Source: Cepaea nemoralis (lineage: Eukaryota; Mollusca; Gastropoda; Stylommatophora; Helicidae). Taken from it: 64,000 nucleotides of DNA. The position numbers and the translations under genes were made by a program. Below, one piece after another: positions 45,801 to 53,285 of the stretch (the stretch's first letter is position 1; each line of letters opens with the position of its first letter). The notes below the pieces were generated by a model, which searched no databases, had not been told where the DNA came from, and worked only from the letters and a program-made list of their open reading frames with translations. The stretch lies in assembly GCA_014155875.1 (NCBI GenBank), contig JACEFZ010004192.1, positions 186,001 to 250,000 of the forward strand, given 5' to 3'.

Positions 45801-48613
45801 GCATAGAAGAAGCACTGCTGGTAACTTTCATGGAACAAGCATAGAAGAAGCACTGCTGGTAACTTTCATGGAACAAGCATAGAAGAAGCACTGCTGGTAA
45901 CTTTCATGGAACAAGCATAGAAGAAGCACTGCTGGTAACTTTCATGGAACAAGCATAGAAGAAGCACTGCTGGTAACTTTCATGGAACAAGCATAGAAGA
46001 AGCACTGCTGGTAACTTTAATGCTAATAGTTGGTGAAGTAGTATGTTTGCCCATGATATTCCACACCTTTGAGAATCCTCACATGTTTCTTCTTGTCCCA
46101 CACCTTTGAGAATCCTCACATGTTTCTTCTTGTCCCACACCTTTGAGAATCCTCACATGTTTCTTCTTGTCCCACACCTTTGAGAATCCTCACATGTTTC
46201 TTCTTGTCCCACACCTTTGAGAATCCTCACATGTTTCTTCTTGTCCCACACCTTTGAGAATCCTCACATGTTTCTTCTTGTCCCACACCTTTGAGAATCC
46301 TCACATGTTTCTTCTTGTCCCACACCTTTGAGAATCCTCACACGTTTCTTCTTGTCCCACACCTTTGAGAATCCTCACATGTTTCTTCTTGTCCCACACC
46401 TTTGAGAATCCTCACATGTTTCTTCTTGTCCCACACCTTTGAGAATCCTCACACGTTTCTTCTTGTCCCACACCTTTGAGAATCCTCACATGTTTCTTCT
46501 TGTCCCACACCTTTGAGAATCCTCACATGTTTCTTCTTGTCCCACACCTTTGAGAATCCTCACACGTTTCTTCTTGTCCCACACCTTTGAGAATCCTCAC
46601 ATGTTTCTTCTTGTCCCACACCTTTGAGAATCCTCTCAGCTTTCTCCTTGTCTTTTATTCCCCTTTGGGGTATAGACCCTCAACCATTCCACGAAAAGCC
46701 AACCTATCTTTTCCTGCAGCTCCCCAATATGGAGTCTCCGTGGTGAATTGGTCAAGCCGTTTAACTCAGGCTCCAAAGGTTGTGGGTTCGATTCCGGGCC
46801 GCGTCTTTCGTTTCACAAGAGCATTTTTTCAGGGACTCCTGAGAGTCATCGTTGGAGCTATGGAGTTCATGCTTCGTGTGACACTTTCCGCGCTGCAGAA
46901 AGAGACTGAACCATATGGGATAAACCCAGTGCAATTAAGTCGACCTTGTCGACTTTTAAGCAACTTTGTTTTAAAGCTCCCCAATATAACTAATTTCTTT
47001 CTGTAATTCTCTTTTCCATGTGTTTTATGTCTCCTGCTGGTTTGTTTGTCTTATGGGTTAATGACAAGAGAGTGTCTAGTTATATTTTCCTCAGGTTTTT
47101 TTCAGGCTCTTGACTATTGATACTATATTAGTTGATGCAGTTGAATGTTTGCTCATGGTATTCCACACTATAGAGAGAGCACAGCTCACAACTTTAATGC
47201 TAACAGTTGATGAAATAAAATGTTCTCTCACATTTCATACCCGTGAGGGAGTACTGCACACAAGTTTAATGCTAATAGTTGATGATGTAGAATGTTTTCT
47301 CACATGTTATACCTTTGAGGGACTGCTCACAGCTTTGTTGACAGTTGATGAAATAGAATGTTTGCTCATATTCCACAACATAGCGGTAGCACTGACTTTT
47401 ATGCATATGGCAATATGTACCTGTACCTTGTTATCTCCACTTCCGTAATGCAGATCTTATATATTTATGACAGCTCCAGCAGTATCAAATGTACATTTAG
47501 AAGTGACCAAAGAGGAACCAGTCCAGAAAGTACCTGGCAAATATGTGCCTCCTGCCCAGAGACTTGGAGCGTCTGCTACCAGTTCGTCCAAAACGTCATC
47601 CTCCAGAAAGAAGAAAGATGCTCCAAATGTGAACAGCGAGGAAGATTTCCCAACACTGGGTGGAGGGCCAGGTTCAAAGAAAGGATGGAGGTCAGTGGAT
47701 ATGTTTACCAGAGTTTGTTTACCTAGATCCACTGGTAGGATTTAAGCAGACATTTAAAAGCAGTATGGAATTGGGTGAAGGTAGTTAGATAGAAACTGCC
47801 ATTGGACGTGTTAGGCCATCACAAAATCCAGACTACAGCGTATTGACAGGGGTTGTAGCGGGCCGGGAAACAGGAGAAAACCCAGGATGACAATTTAGAA
47901 TTTCATGGTATGGAAAACACGGGCAAATGGGAAAAGAAATAGAAAAGTTGTGAATTGTAGTCCATGTTTGGTTTTTTTGGGAACATTCGGCCATCATGAG
48001 CCATGCAAATGGAGTAAATAAGAATGGTTTAAATGGTTTCGGCCTTTATAGTAAAGTGTAAACACGTAGTTTAACTAACATGGCTAGCATAGCTTGAGAC
48101 TTTGTTGTTTAGTACGGGCCATATGAACTTCGTGTCCATCAGCGCTTGGAAACAACGCTATAAAATCGTGATTGCAGTACTTTTGGTTTCCTTAAGACGG
48201 ATACATGGCATGTTTTTCTTCTTATTGCTGAGGACAATAATCTTTTATGTGATGTAATTTATAACAGTTGTTTTAAGTTACTGAGTCAAATGACATTCAT
48301 TCTTCCAATTAAGCATAAATGCTTCAGCAATATGCAACAGATGCTAGCCTTTTCACTTAGATATGCTGATCTCCATTAGGGGTTATAATTCTTGTATATT
48401 TTGTCTACTTTACTGATTCTGTTTGTTTTTCTATATACTTTACTGATTCCAGTTGTTTTTCTATCTACTTTACTGATTCCGTTGGTTTTTCTATCTAAAA
48501 TGTACAGCCAGCAGTACAGCAGCACAGCCTCGTCAGACTTGATTGACAACCCCCATCAGAGGAGAGGTGTCAACCTGACACTGGAAAACAAATTTTCAGC
48601 TTTACAAGACTGA
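27607..48613 (+). CDS. CDV3: CDV3 homologue, complete five-exon gene, 241 codons
   Basis: CDV3 (carnitine deficiency-associated protein 3; also called H41/TPP36) is a small, hydrophilic, poorly understood animal protein. Exons 27607-27804, 30649-30728, 36585-36709, 47474-47690 and 48508-48613 join in consistent phase (0, 2, 1, 2) into 241 residues; the human protein is about 258. Landmarks in order: SLDDFFAKKDKSKRK (4-18), a lysine-rich stretch (40-52), EWKDFEEEREIDYTGLRIQT (70-89), an acidic segment (94-114), SGPWNK (122-127), VPGKYVPPAQRL (154-165), SEEDFPTLGG (189-198) and LENKFSALQD at the C-terminus. No signal peptide or membrane segment is present, so a cytosolic or nuclear place is likely. 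Introns are 2.8, 5.9, 10.8 and 0.8 kb. Intron 2 is almost all tandem repeats and intron 3 holds an LTR retrotransposon. Molecular function is not inferable from sequence. Confidence 0.9.
29050..29290 (-). mobile_element. LINE 3-prime remnant
   Basis: The minus-strand frame reads RWIRCTLRKPEDTLVRNPQG, then KQKSKRPENTWRRELQRL. This is a common LINE C-terminal tail. It is in CDV3 intron 1; the stretch 27805-29049 is AT-rich with nothing else recognised. Confidence 0.7.
29300..29390. repeat. Tandem duplication, about 44 bp x 2
   Basis: TTCTACATGGGTGATTCTG followed by TTTACCATTTTATTCCCA occurs twice in a row. A small local duplication in CDV3 intron 1. Confidence 0.85.
29783..30032 (+). mobile_element. 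SINE, family 2
   Basis: A plus copy with head GTCTCCGTGGCCAAAGAC, body AGAAAGCAATGGCAAACTAC and 3-prime end AACGTCCTGTAAGGGATATG. It is in CDV3 intron 1. A weak LINE-like piece on the minus strand follows near 30100-30160; the stretch to exon 2 is otherwise plain. Confidence 0.75.
30649..30728 (+). CDS. CDV3: CDV3 exon 2
   Basis: Eighty bases, acceptor TTTTATCAG, donor ATGTC|GTGAGT, leaving phase 2. It encodes the best conserved block of the family, EWKDFEEEREIDYTGLRIQT. The 27-bp array begins about 175 bp after the donor. Confidence 0.94.
30905..34735. repeat. 27-bp minisatellite, about 142 units
   Basis: Tandem copies of TAATTGTTGAATGCAGT plus ATTTATGTCC or GTTGATGTGT fill most of CDV3 intron 2. 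Since 27 is a multiple of three and no indel breaks the frame, a plus-strand frame stays open for 1270 codons (30924-34736; theme VLIVECSVD). A minus frame stays open for 673 codons (theme HCIQQLTHQ). Main variable sites are TGTTA/TCCTA and ATTTAT/GTTGAT. It lies within an intron between two sure CDV3 exons, so coding use is unlikely. Confidence 0.97.
34736..35290. repeat. Degenerate flank of the 27-bp array
   Basis: Copies of TAGTTTTTACCTGCAATG followed by TTTATGTCC keep the 27-bp period and about two thirds identity with the core unit. Indels and stops are present. This looks like older, non-homogenised array edge. Confidence 0.85.
35420..35580 (+). mobile_element. Possible SINE fragment preceding the 73-bp array
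   Basis: GAGTCCATGGCTATCATGCT resembles the A-box region of a tRNA-derived head; no clear B box is visible. Weak call. Confidence 0.3.
35582..36460. repeat. 73-bp minisatellite, 12 units
   Basis: Twelve tandem copies of a 73-bp unit (GCTTAATGTTGGCCCCATGA, CACAAAGTGCCCATGGG, TTTACAGATATGAGCCTCGC, ACCATGTACCCAATAT). No difference between copies is visible, so it expanded or homogenised recently. It ends about 125 bp before CDV3 exon 3. Confidence 0.97.
36585..36709 (+). CDS. CDV3: CDV3 exon 3
   Basis: 125 bases, acceptor TGCTTTTCAAG, donor CAG|GTTTGT, entering in phase 2 and leaving in phase 1. It encodes a strongly acidic run (DRDDEDEN), then GASGPWNKPGG; SGPWNK is a family landmark. Confidence 0.9.
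36899..36915. repeat. Poly(G) tract
   Basis: A run of about 17 G in CDV3 intron 3, next to a SINE. Confidence 0.9.
36935..37085 (-). mobile_element. tRNA-derived SINE head (family E)
   Basis: The minus strand reads GGCTGGCCGAGTGGCTAGAA (A-box) and CCGGGTTCTAATCC (B-box), like a tRNA-Leu/Ser type head, followed by a non-tRNA body and a T run. The leucine/serine-like arms do not form a clean tRNA, so a SINE is preferred over a tRNA gene. Confidence 0.6.
37285..37550 (-). mobile_element. SINE, family A, truncated
   Basis: Contains the complement of the family A tail (GCTCGCTTTGAATTCAAGC) and body (ACCAGTGTCCCTCACCATCA). A short internal duplication of GTGCATGGGACTGATTTTTG is visible. The tRNA-like head is cut short. 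Confidence 0.7.
37599..38039 (-). repeat. 3-prime LTR of the retrotransposon
   Basis: 441 bp, TG...CA termini with TGTCAG/CTGACA inverted ends. It is the 3-prime LTR because the ORF runs on the minus strand. By eye it is identical to the other LTR. A GGGGAGAA purine tract (38040-38047, minus strand) abuts it. Confidence 0.93.
38040..38047 (-). promoter_or_regulatory. Polypurine tract of the retrotransposon
   Basis: GGGGAGAA on the minus strand, directly next to the 3-prime LTR, where plus-strand DNA synthesis is primed in LTR elements. Assigned by position and purine content. Confidence 0.6.
39462..42563 (-). CDS. Gag-Pol polyprotein of the LTR element, lacking protease and integrase core
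   Basis: 1033 codons without a stop. Residues 30-130 form a highly charged helical (coiled-coil-like) stretch with repeated KQAE motifs. Residues 140-300 are Gag-like. Cysteine-histidine sites lie at 333-346 and 376-389 (CX2CX4HX4C knuckle). Residues about 462-520 match the integrase C-terminal GPY/F module (WQGPFKV, IFHINMLRPY). Reverse transcriptase spans about 580-800 with LDMSKGYWQ (695-703), LPFGLVNAP and YIDD (756-759). RNase H spans about 905-1025 with Asp911, Glu952, Asp977 and Asp1020 and ends HIPGRMNTIADLLSR. The aspartic protease and the zinc-finger and catalytic parts of integrase are absent between residues about 450 and 462. The RT and RNase H catalytic residues look intact. Movement would need integrase supplied in trans (inference). 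Confidence 0.9.
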   Translation of the reverse strand: MSSLFDFIDMGLKLKLEGDKLTEWSEKKYAEYCEREDRAAERAAKQAEAETALKQAEIETALKQAEVEMAAKTKQAEIDSELKKAEIAAQSKREELELQLKIKQLDTETAMNKESKKSERLEKENQYKKYQGIVRNYTSGDCIAAFTQNFETLMEHYQVPLSEWNILYMRSLSGEPLKVIETIPKDLRKEYHYIKSKIMAHFMLDEAGYREQFSKLSPKSTQTFSDYLCLVRDIFSKWTSSAKINKNYDKLEDLIIRDKVISSIPPSFSKFLQENECTSVEEMEKRGSAYYTANKQCFATEATDSNWVAAANYEKNYSRQKPNRPTSEKFRHCVHCKMSHYLNEMCDKNPGYPTYLQNMVNRQDRERKSFKSARKCFLCKAYGHHRMDCRGRHMTNKANAALFDSSASEDENPEKHPVHAAQSCDVFTSNTCTVCNTFFENGILTCGHAIPIANDKGNRTITLTVGQDVLLLLPSDRQLLTDSWQGPFKVTRQISPVDYEILIKDKHKIFHINMLRPYYNRDNEQDDMTACTVIIDHEDDDSSDEIPTPTLDTTNCLKEIKINPNLSQAETNSCKQLIQEYNTIFSDNPGQTELVQHHITLTSNTPIRCRPYTIPLHYKEQLHQEIINLEKNNIIRRSLSDFSSPMVIVRKKDNTIRLCIDYRKLNKITVLDLEPMANTDDLLTELTDAKFFTTLDMSKGYWQIAVHEDSRHLTAFATPWGLYEWCKLPFGLVNAPATFVRMTRLLLSDIPNIVCYIDDICVHTETMTEHIKILEQTLERIRQHGLTVKPSKVSMAYQEISFLGYRISNGFVMTDNKIVSKILKLSLPTNKKQVRSLLGLINYYRNFIPDFSELTEVFSNLLTKNKPENVVNDECLRNAFDKVLAHFSDKNSPNLILKLPNIRLPFRLRTDASSIAIGAVLLQEYNDILHPVCFLSRKLRPRERAWSIPQLEALALVESVTKLSKYLLGRHFIIETDNSPLRYINSAVPSNNMIARWSLKLQNFSFEVRHIPGRMNTIADLLSRCPTDPVSNV
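43421..43861 (-). repeat. 5-prime LTR of the retrotransposon
   Basis: 441 bp, by eye identical to 37599-38039. Next to it inside the element, the minus strand reads TGTGTGGACGTGGGTTGCTC. The TGG four bases in could start a primer-binding site, but I cannot assign the tRNA. Confidence 0.92.
44150..44398 (+). mobile_element. SINE, family 2
   Basis: A plus copy with GCGCTCGAAATACAGCTGC, AGAAAGCAGTGACAAACCAC and 3-prime end TGTAAAGGATATGCAACTAA. It is in CDV3 intron 3. Confidence 0.75.
44768..44872. repeat. Tandem duplication, about 51 bp x 2
   Basis: GAGGGTTTGCAGTATCTGCA with flanking GGGGGGAGC occurs twice in a row. The rest of 44400-45390 has nothing recognised. Confidence 0.8.
45400..45780 (+). 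mobile_element. LINE 3-prime remnant
   Basis: Encodes ILLYGCEMSFLRKMQRIW, then KLIRKIIRRQSNYFGHVMKR and RTRRRQRSNYLDGLTRTQ, the typical LINE C-terminus. Stops follow. It is related to 19030-19510. Confidence 0.75.
45794..46019. repeat. 38-bp minisatellite, 6 units
   Basis: Six copies of GGAACAAGCATAGAAGAAGC plus ACTGCTGGTAACTTTCAT. The last copy runs into CTTTAATGCTAATAGTTG, the start of an older repeat unit. Confidence 0.95.
46061..46640. repeat. 37-bp minisatellite, about 15-16 units
   Basis: Copies of CCCACACCTTTGAGAATCCT plus CACATGTTTCTTCTTGT with an ACATG/ACACG variant. The first unit begins at CCACACCTTTGAG, which is the end of the same older repeat unit that ends the 38-bp array. 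Confidence 0.95.
46731..46974 (+). mobile_element. tRNA-derived SINE, family B, with 13-bp target duplication
   Basis: The head has A-box TGGTGAATTGG and an exact B-box GGTTCGATTCC; the body contains GCTATGGAGTTCATGCTTC. It is flanked by AGCTCCCCAATAT at 46718-46730 and 46975-46987, a perfect target duplication. It is in CDV3 intron 3. Confidence 0.88.
47110..47400. repeat. Older tandem repeat, roughly 85-bp period
   Basis: Three to four diverged units of TTTAATGCTAATAGTTGATG, AATGTTTGCTCA and TTCCACAC. One further unit lies at 46010-46075, between the 38-bp and 37-bp arrays. Confidence 0.75.
47474..47690 (+). CDS. CDV3: CDV3 exon 4
   Basis: 217 bases, acceptor ATTTATGACAG, donor TGGAG|GTCAGT. 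It encodes VPGKYVPPAQRL and SEEDFPTLGGG, matching the YRPPGARL and TQFPSL landmarks of vertebrate CDV3. An alternative acceptor at ATGCAG (47453) would break the frame. Confidence 0.9.
48508..48613 (+). CDS. CDV3: CDV3 exon 5 (terminal)
   Basis: 106 bases, acceptor AAATGTACAG. It encodes SQQYSSTASSDLIDNP and ends LENKFSALQD with TGA at 48611-48613. The end resembles the LDNQYAVLE tail of vertebrate CDV3. Confidence 0.9.
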
Positions 48614-49593
48614 TCCTGGAGAAGTTAGACAACCAAGTGATTGTGTTTGTGGTGAGACCCATGGCGCTGATCATATTGTTGGTGGTGCACTGTATTTTAT
48701 GTGTTATATTACATTACATGTTTGCTTGTTTGTGACGATGGTTTCAATGAGGTTGCATGTGCTCATTTGTGCATGTTTTAGTGTACGGACTTGGTTATTG
48801 AAAGGCTTATCTTGTCTCTTTCGGAGACAGGATTATGGACTGTTGGAGGTGCAGTATTCAGGGTGTTAGACATGTAATTTTCATTGTCTGTAATGTTGAA
48901 TGTGCACAATGTTCTTGGTCTGTTACACAAAGTGTTTATAGTTGTTGGACCTACAACATTCATGGTTGGCTGGACACAAATGGTCTCTTGGACATACAAT
49001 ATTCATGGTCAATTAGACACTGCAGCTGGCATGTTCTATGGGAAATGTTTATGGTCTGTTGGGACACAAAATGTTTATGGTCAGTCGGACACTTCAGTTG
49101 TCATGTTCTAAACATGCAAAGTGTAGTGTATTTATCTCTTCACTGTACAGTGCCTAGCGGACATAACAATTCATTGAAATGTCAACTGAATAATTTATTC
49201 AATCATTTGTATAATCTATCAAATATACTGTTTATGTCAAGAAAAGTGCTAACATCGCTCCCAGAAATGCCTGCTTATTGTATCAAAATGCATTTCTGTG
49301 ATGACACGGCAGTTGTGATTTTTATCATCAATGAGTAATAACAGTAATTGTTAAGTCATTGCTGCCCCAGCCTGTTGTTTTAAGCCTGTTCGTTATAATT
49401 ATTTTCTGTCCAATGCAGTTGTTACTAATAGTTAGATGTTACATTGTAGGTCCATCTTGTTGAACAGTTGCTGCTCTTGCCCCAAGACATCAGGAAATGT
49501 AACTCTTTTTTTGGTATAATCAATTTAAAAACTATTTATAAGGTAACATTTTTCTTTAAAAATTCATTAATTAATAAAACAATGTTAATTGAT

Positions 49594-49872
49594 TGCTGGC
49601 ATTTCCATGAGGAGTTTAAAATGGGTTAGGTTCAATGCTAGCATTCTCATGAGGAGTTTAAAATTGTTAGGTTCAGTGCTAGAATTCTCATGAGGAGTTT
49701 AAAATTGTTAGGTTCAGTGCTAGAATTCTCATGAGGAGTTTAAAATTATTAGGTTCAGTGCTAGAATTCTCATGAGGAGTTTAAAATTATTAGGTTCAAT
49801 GCTAGCATTCTCATGAGGAGTTTAAAATTGTTAGGTTCAGTGCTAGCATTCTCATGAGGAGTTTAAAATTGT
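49594..49872. repeat. 41-bp minisatellite, about 7 units
   Basis: Copies of CTCATGAGGAGTTTAAAATT plus GTTAGGTTCAGTGCTAGAATT with few differences, likely within the CDV3 3-prime UTR. Confidence 0.93.
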
Positions 49873-50310
49873 TTCAATTGGTTACAATCACAGCAGATTT
49901 TTAATTTGTAAACTGCATTACAAATATATACTTGTTTGGGTTTGGTATTTTTTGTTGTAGTTTTTGAAGATTTGGTGTTGGGCCCTCGTTTTCTTCATTT
50001 TAATGTCAATCTTTAATTTGTAAAATATTAAATGGTTTGATATTTGTGTAAATACTATACACTGTATGTCACTTTTGTTAGTTTTATGTAGCATAATTTC
50101 TGATATGATAGTTTTATCAGGGTCTGATTGGTGTAGCCATATTGTGGTATTGCTTCAAAATCATTCTACGTCAGGTGTCTTCTTAAAACATTGATTACAT
50201 TTTCAAACAAGGCACTGCTACATACACAAGCAAATGTTTGTATTGTTTACTTTTGTTTGCATTACAACAAAATTCTCTGGATTTTGACATGCAATACAAT
50301 ATATATTTAA

Positions 50311-50316
50311 AATAAA
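50311..50316 (+). terminator. Candidate polyadenylation signal for CDV3
   Basis: AATAAA followed within 20 bases by TTTGTGTTATTTTT, a plausible GU-rich downstream element. The earlier AATAAA at about 49572 would give a shorter form. Confidence 0.4.
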
Positions 50317-50539
50317 GAAAATTTGTGTTATTTTTCCACAAGAATGAAGTATATTGAAATTTTGACTTTTTGTCTGTGCCAAGGAATGCACTATGTGTGG
50401 TCAGCTATTGTCTGTGTATCGTGCAATGCATGGTGTGTTGTTGTGTTGTTATATCTTCTACATCAGCCATGTGCAGGATGTGACGATTCTTTGGATGAGC
50501 AAAGTACCAGAGCTCTGTGTGTTGGCTCTGCTAAATAAA

Positions 50540-50800
50540 ATGGAAGCCTCCTTGGATGGCAGGGAATGCCCATGGTTTGCCCCTGGCTTGTCTTGAGGTC
50601 TGATCAGAATGGACCAGCTTAAATGGGGATGACACATCAGTGAGAGCTGACCTTCCTACAAAACACCTGGGAAGGTTAACTTGATTAACAAATGCCCGAA
50701 AAAGCCGGATGTGTCGGCCAAAAGGTGCAAATATCGCAGCTCTGCTGTGAACAGGCACAATGCAATTACGTCCAAAAATATTCCGGATGAACGCAGAAGA
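50540..50800 (+). mobile_element. SINE-like repeat, family 3
   Basis: The longest plus copy: GGAATGCCCATGGTTTGCCC, GAAGGTTAACTTGATTAACA, GGATGTGTCGGCC and a GGATGAACGCAGAAGAA end. Confidence 0.75.
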
Positions 50801-51094
50801 AATCTTTTACATGTGATCTGAATATACTAAATAAATCGGGCTAGATATTTGAACGTACAGTACTGCGCACGTTGTGCCAGTACAAGTAATAAACTCGTGC
50901 TTTTTTCATTGTCATCCCTCGGGCATCTGCTAATTCTGGGACTGAAACAGTTAAAACAAAGGTTAAAGAGTTAACAAATTAAATATATAACTATTTTGGG
51001 TTCATAAAAAATTCTGTGCAATAAGACAAAATAGCGTCATATCTGCATTGAAGTTAGCTATAGTGAGTCACCAGCAGCTTTACAGTACTTATAC

Positions 51095-51450
51095 TGGCTT
51101 TCTTCTAGTTCCTCTCTTGATGTCTGCCCCATGTGCCATTCTCACACTCTTGCCCACTTTCCCTCCAGCGCACCCTTAACTAGCAGCTGTGTTATATAGA
51201 TCCCAACTTCCTTCTAGTCCCTCTCTTGATGTCTGCTCCATGTGCCATTCATCAACTCTTGCCCCCCTCCAGCACACTCTTAACTTAGCAGCTGTGTTAT
51301 ATAATCTGGAGTGTCTTCATTGTCTGACCTTGATCCCAACTTCTTCTAGTCCCTCTCTTGATGTCTGCCCCATGTGTGCCATTCTCCCACTCTTGCCCAC
51401 TTTCCCTTCAGCACACCCTTAACTAGCAGCTGTGTTATATAGTCAGGAGT
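51095..51450. repeat. Tandem repeat of a CT-rich unit, about 3 copies
   Basis: CCTCTCTTGATGTCTGCYCC, then CACTCTTGCCC and TTAACTAGCAGCTGTGTTAT recur three times with indels and unequal spacing. Confidence 0.75.
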
Positions 51451-51479
51451 GCCTTCATTGATGGTTTGATTTCAGGAAA

Positions 51480-51690
51480 TATTGGAGGTGTGGGAACATT
51501 TTGAATATCGTGGGTCATTGATTACCAACAATGGTGACACAAAGATATTACAAGAGAATATCTATTGCTCTTCAAAGACTAAATCAAATGAATAAATTGT
51601 GAAGTGGGACAGATAGAACTACAAAAATTAGATAATGCATCTTTCCCATTGCAACATACGCCTGTGAGACCTGGACACTTACTAAACAAC
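51480..51690 (+). mobile_element. LINE 3-prime region, first part (interrupted)
   Basis: Matches the LINE at 15126-15600 (GTGAGACCTGGACACTTACT, then AAACAACC). The remainder continues at 52826-53285 after an inserted block. Confidence 0.75.
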
Positions 51691-52520
51691 CTGTTAGTCT
51701 TTCCTCTTGAGCCTAAGTCGGCGCATAGGGCAGAAGTCATGGCTCTCCATGTCTGGCGGTTCGCTGCTACCTGTTGTAGATCTTGGGTGTTCACTTGGCT
51801 GTTGAATGAGCCTTCTCTGATGATGGTTCTACGCAGGGTCTCTCTTGGTCTTCCCCGTTTTCTTTTCCCTACTGGTGACCATATGAGGGCTTGGTAGGGG
51901 AGTCTTGTCTTGTCCATTCTGAGTACATGGCCGATGTAGTTCCAACGGCGTTTTCTTACAAAATTGGATACAATATCTTGCTTAGTCTCTTGTCTTATTT
52001 GCGCATTGGTTTTGAAATCTGTCCACTGGATGTTTAGAATTCTTCTAAGACATTTGTTCTCAAAATTGTCTAATTTTTTAATCTAAAACTACCGTTGATT
52101 TCCAACTCTCACATCCATACGTTAGCACTGGAATTGCACAAGAATTAAAGATTTTAAGTTTCGTATGTTGGCTGAGTGACTTTGACTTCCAGATGTTTGA
52201 CAGTTTATTGAAGGCATCAGATGCCAGTGAGATTCTAGATAATATTTCTGGTGATGAGTCCCCTGTAGATGTCATTTTGCTTCCTAGGTATGTGAAGCTG
52301 ACTTTTTCAGGAACATGGTTGCTTAATTTGGTGTTGTCTGAACTGTTGGTAAGATCAATAGTTTTTTTTGTGGTGTTAATTTGGAGACCAATTTGTTCTG
52401 AAACATTTTGGAGATGGTTTATTTTCTCTTGGGCATCTGGGTGTGTTGAACTCAAAAGCACTATGTCGTCAGCAAAGTCCAGGTCTTCTAGAATTTTGAC
52501 AACCCAGTTCGATACCCCTA
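51691..52520 (-). mobile_element. LINE 3-prime region, uninterrupted copy
   Basis: The minus strand encodes HPDAQEKINHLQNVSEQIGL, SFTYLGSKMTSTGDSSPEIL and VLTYGCESWKS. After stops and a frame change come GKRKRGRPRETLRRTIIREG and DLQQVAANRQTWRAMTSAL. It is the same family as 23160-24720 and shows what the two insertions there disrupted. Confidence 0.82.
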
Positions 52521-52574
52521 TTTGTGTTGTTTGTGCATTTGCGCATGACCCAATCGATACTGTTTTTTTTTTTT

Positions 52575-52815
52575 TTTTGCATATCCTTTACAGGACATTG
52601 CTGTCAACACCAGCATCTTTCAGCTGTATGTTGATTTCTTGGCAAGATTACGCTCAGTAGTTTGCCATTGCTTTCTGAGCGGCCGGCTCACATACCCCGT
52701 AAGTTATCGATGCGATTCGAACCACCGCTGATTCTTACCGTCATCACGTTAACCCACGAGAGTATACGAGATTACAGAGAAAAGTCATAACCTCTAAGCC
52801 ACGAAGCCGGCAATC
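52575..52815 (-). mobile_element. SINE, family 2
   Basis: A full reverse copy: CATATCCTTTACAGGACATT, TTTGCCATTGCTTTCTGAGC, B-box complement GCGATTCGAACC, head complement AACCTCTAAGCCACGAAGCC. A T run of about 20 precedes it. Confidence 0.82.
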
Positions 52816-52825
52816 GATACTGTAC

Positions 52826-53285
52826 AGCGCATAAATGCCTTTGTTATATAGACATGTTCTAAGAATATATTCGATACAGAAAAGAACAAATGCATTCATA
52901 TGACAAGAACTGAATATTGAAGAAGGTTGGCTACTATAGACGATAAAACCAAAAGAAAAAAAATTGAAATATTTTGGTCACTTGAAACGTCATGAAAGTT
53001 TGGAGAGAACAATAATGGAAGGGTATATGCCTGGGAAGAGAGGAAAAGAAAGGCCTATGTTAGATAGAACCAGTTTCAACACTGGCTGTCAAAGAAGAAT
53101 TAGTCAAACCCGCAAAAAACTAAAAAAAAAAAAATTCCACGAGACCCCAGAAATTTGGTTTTACAGAAGAATGCGGAAAATTCCATGGACAGCCAAAATA
53201 GGTAATCTAAATAATTTGAAAGAGGCTAAGACAGGACATCTTACCACAAACAGAAAGGGGCAATCATTATTTTTTGCCACGTGAA
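52826..53285 (+). mobile_element. LINE 3-prime region, second part
   Basis: Continues the LINE of 51480-51690: [20 protein letters not shown] and PGKRGKERPM, then decayed sequence including FYRRMRKIPWTAKI, a motif from elsewhere in such tails. Confidence 0.72.

Larger units (their letters stand above)
48614..50335 (+). other. Presumed CDV3 3-prime UTR
   Basis: Sequence after the stop has no further exon. It contains a diverged 28-30-bp repeat (48895-49095; TTCATGGT...GGACAC) and a 41-bp array (49594-49872). AATAAA signals occur at about 49572 and at 50311-50316; the latter is followed by a T/GT-rich stretch, so the message could end near 50330. Length is inferred. Confidence 0.4.

Noticed and set aside
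46731..46820. Functional tRNA gene
   Set aside because: The exact B-box is part of a 244-bp SINE with its own 13-bp target duplication.
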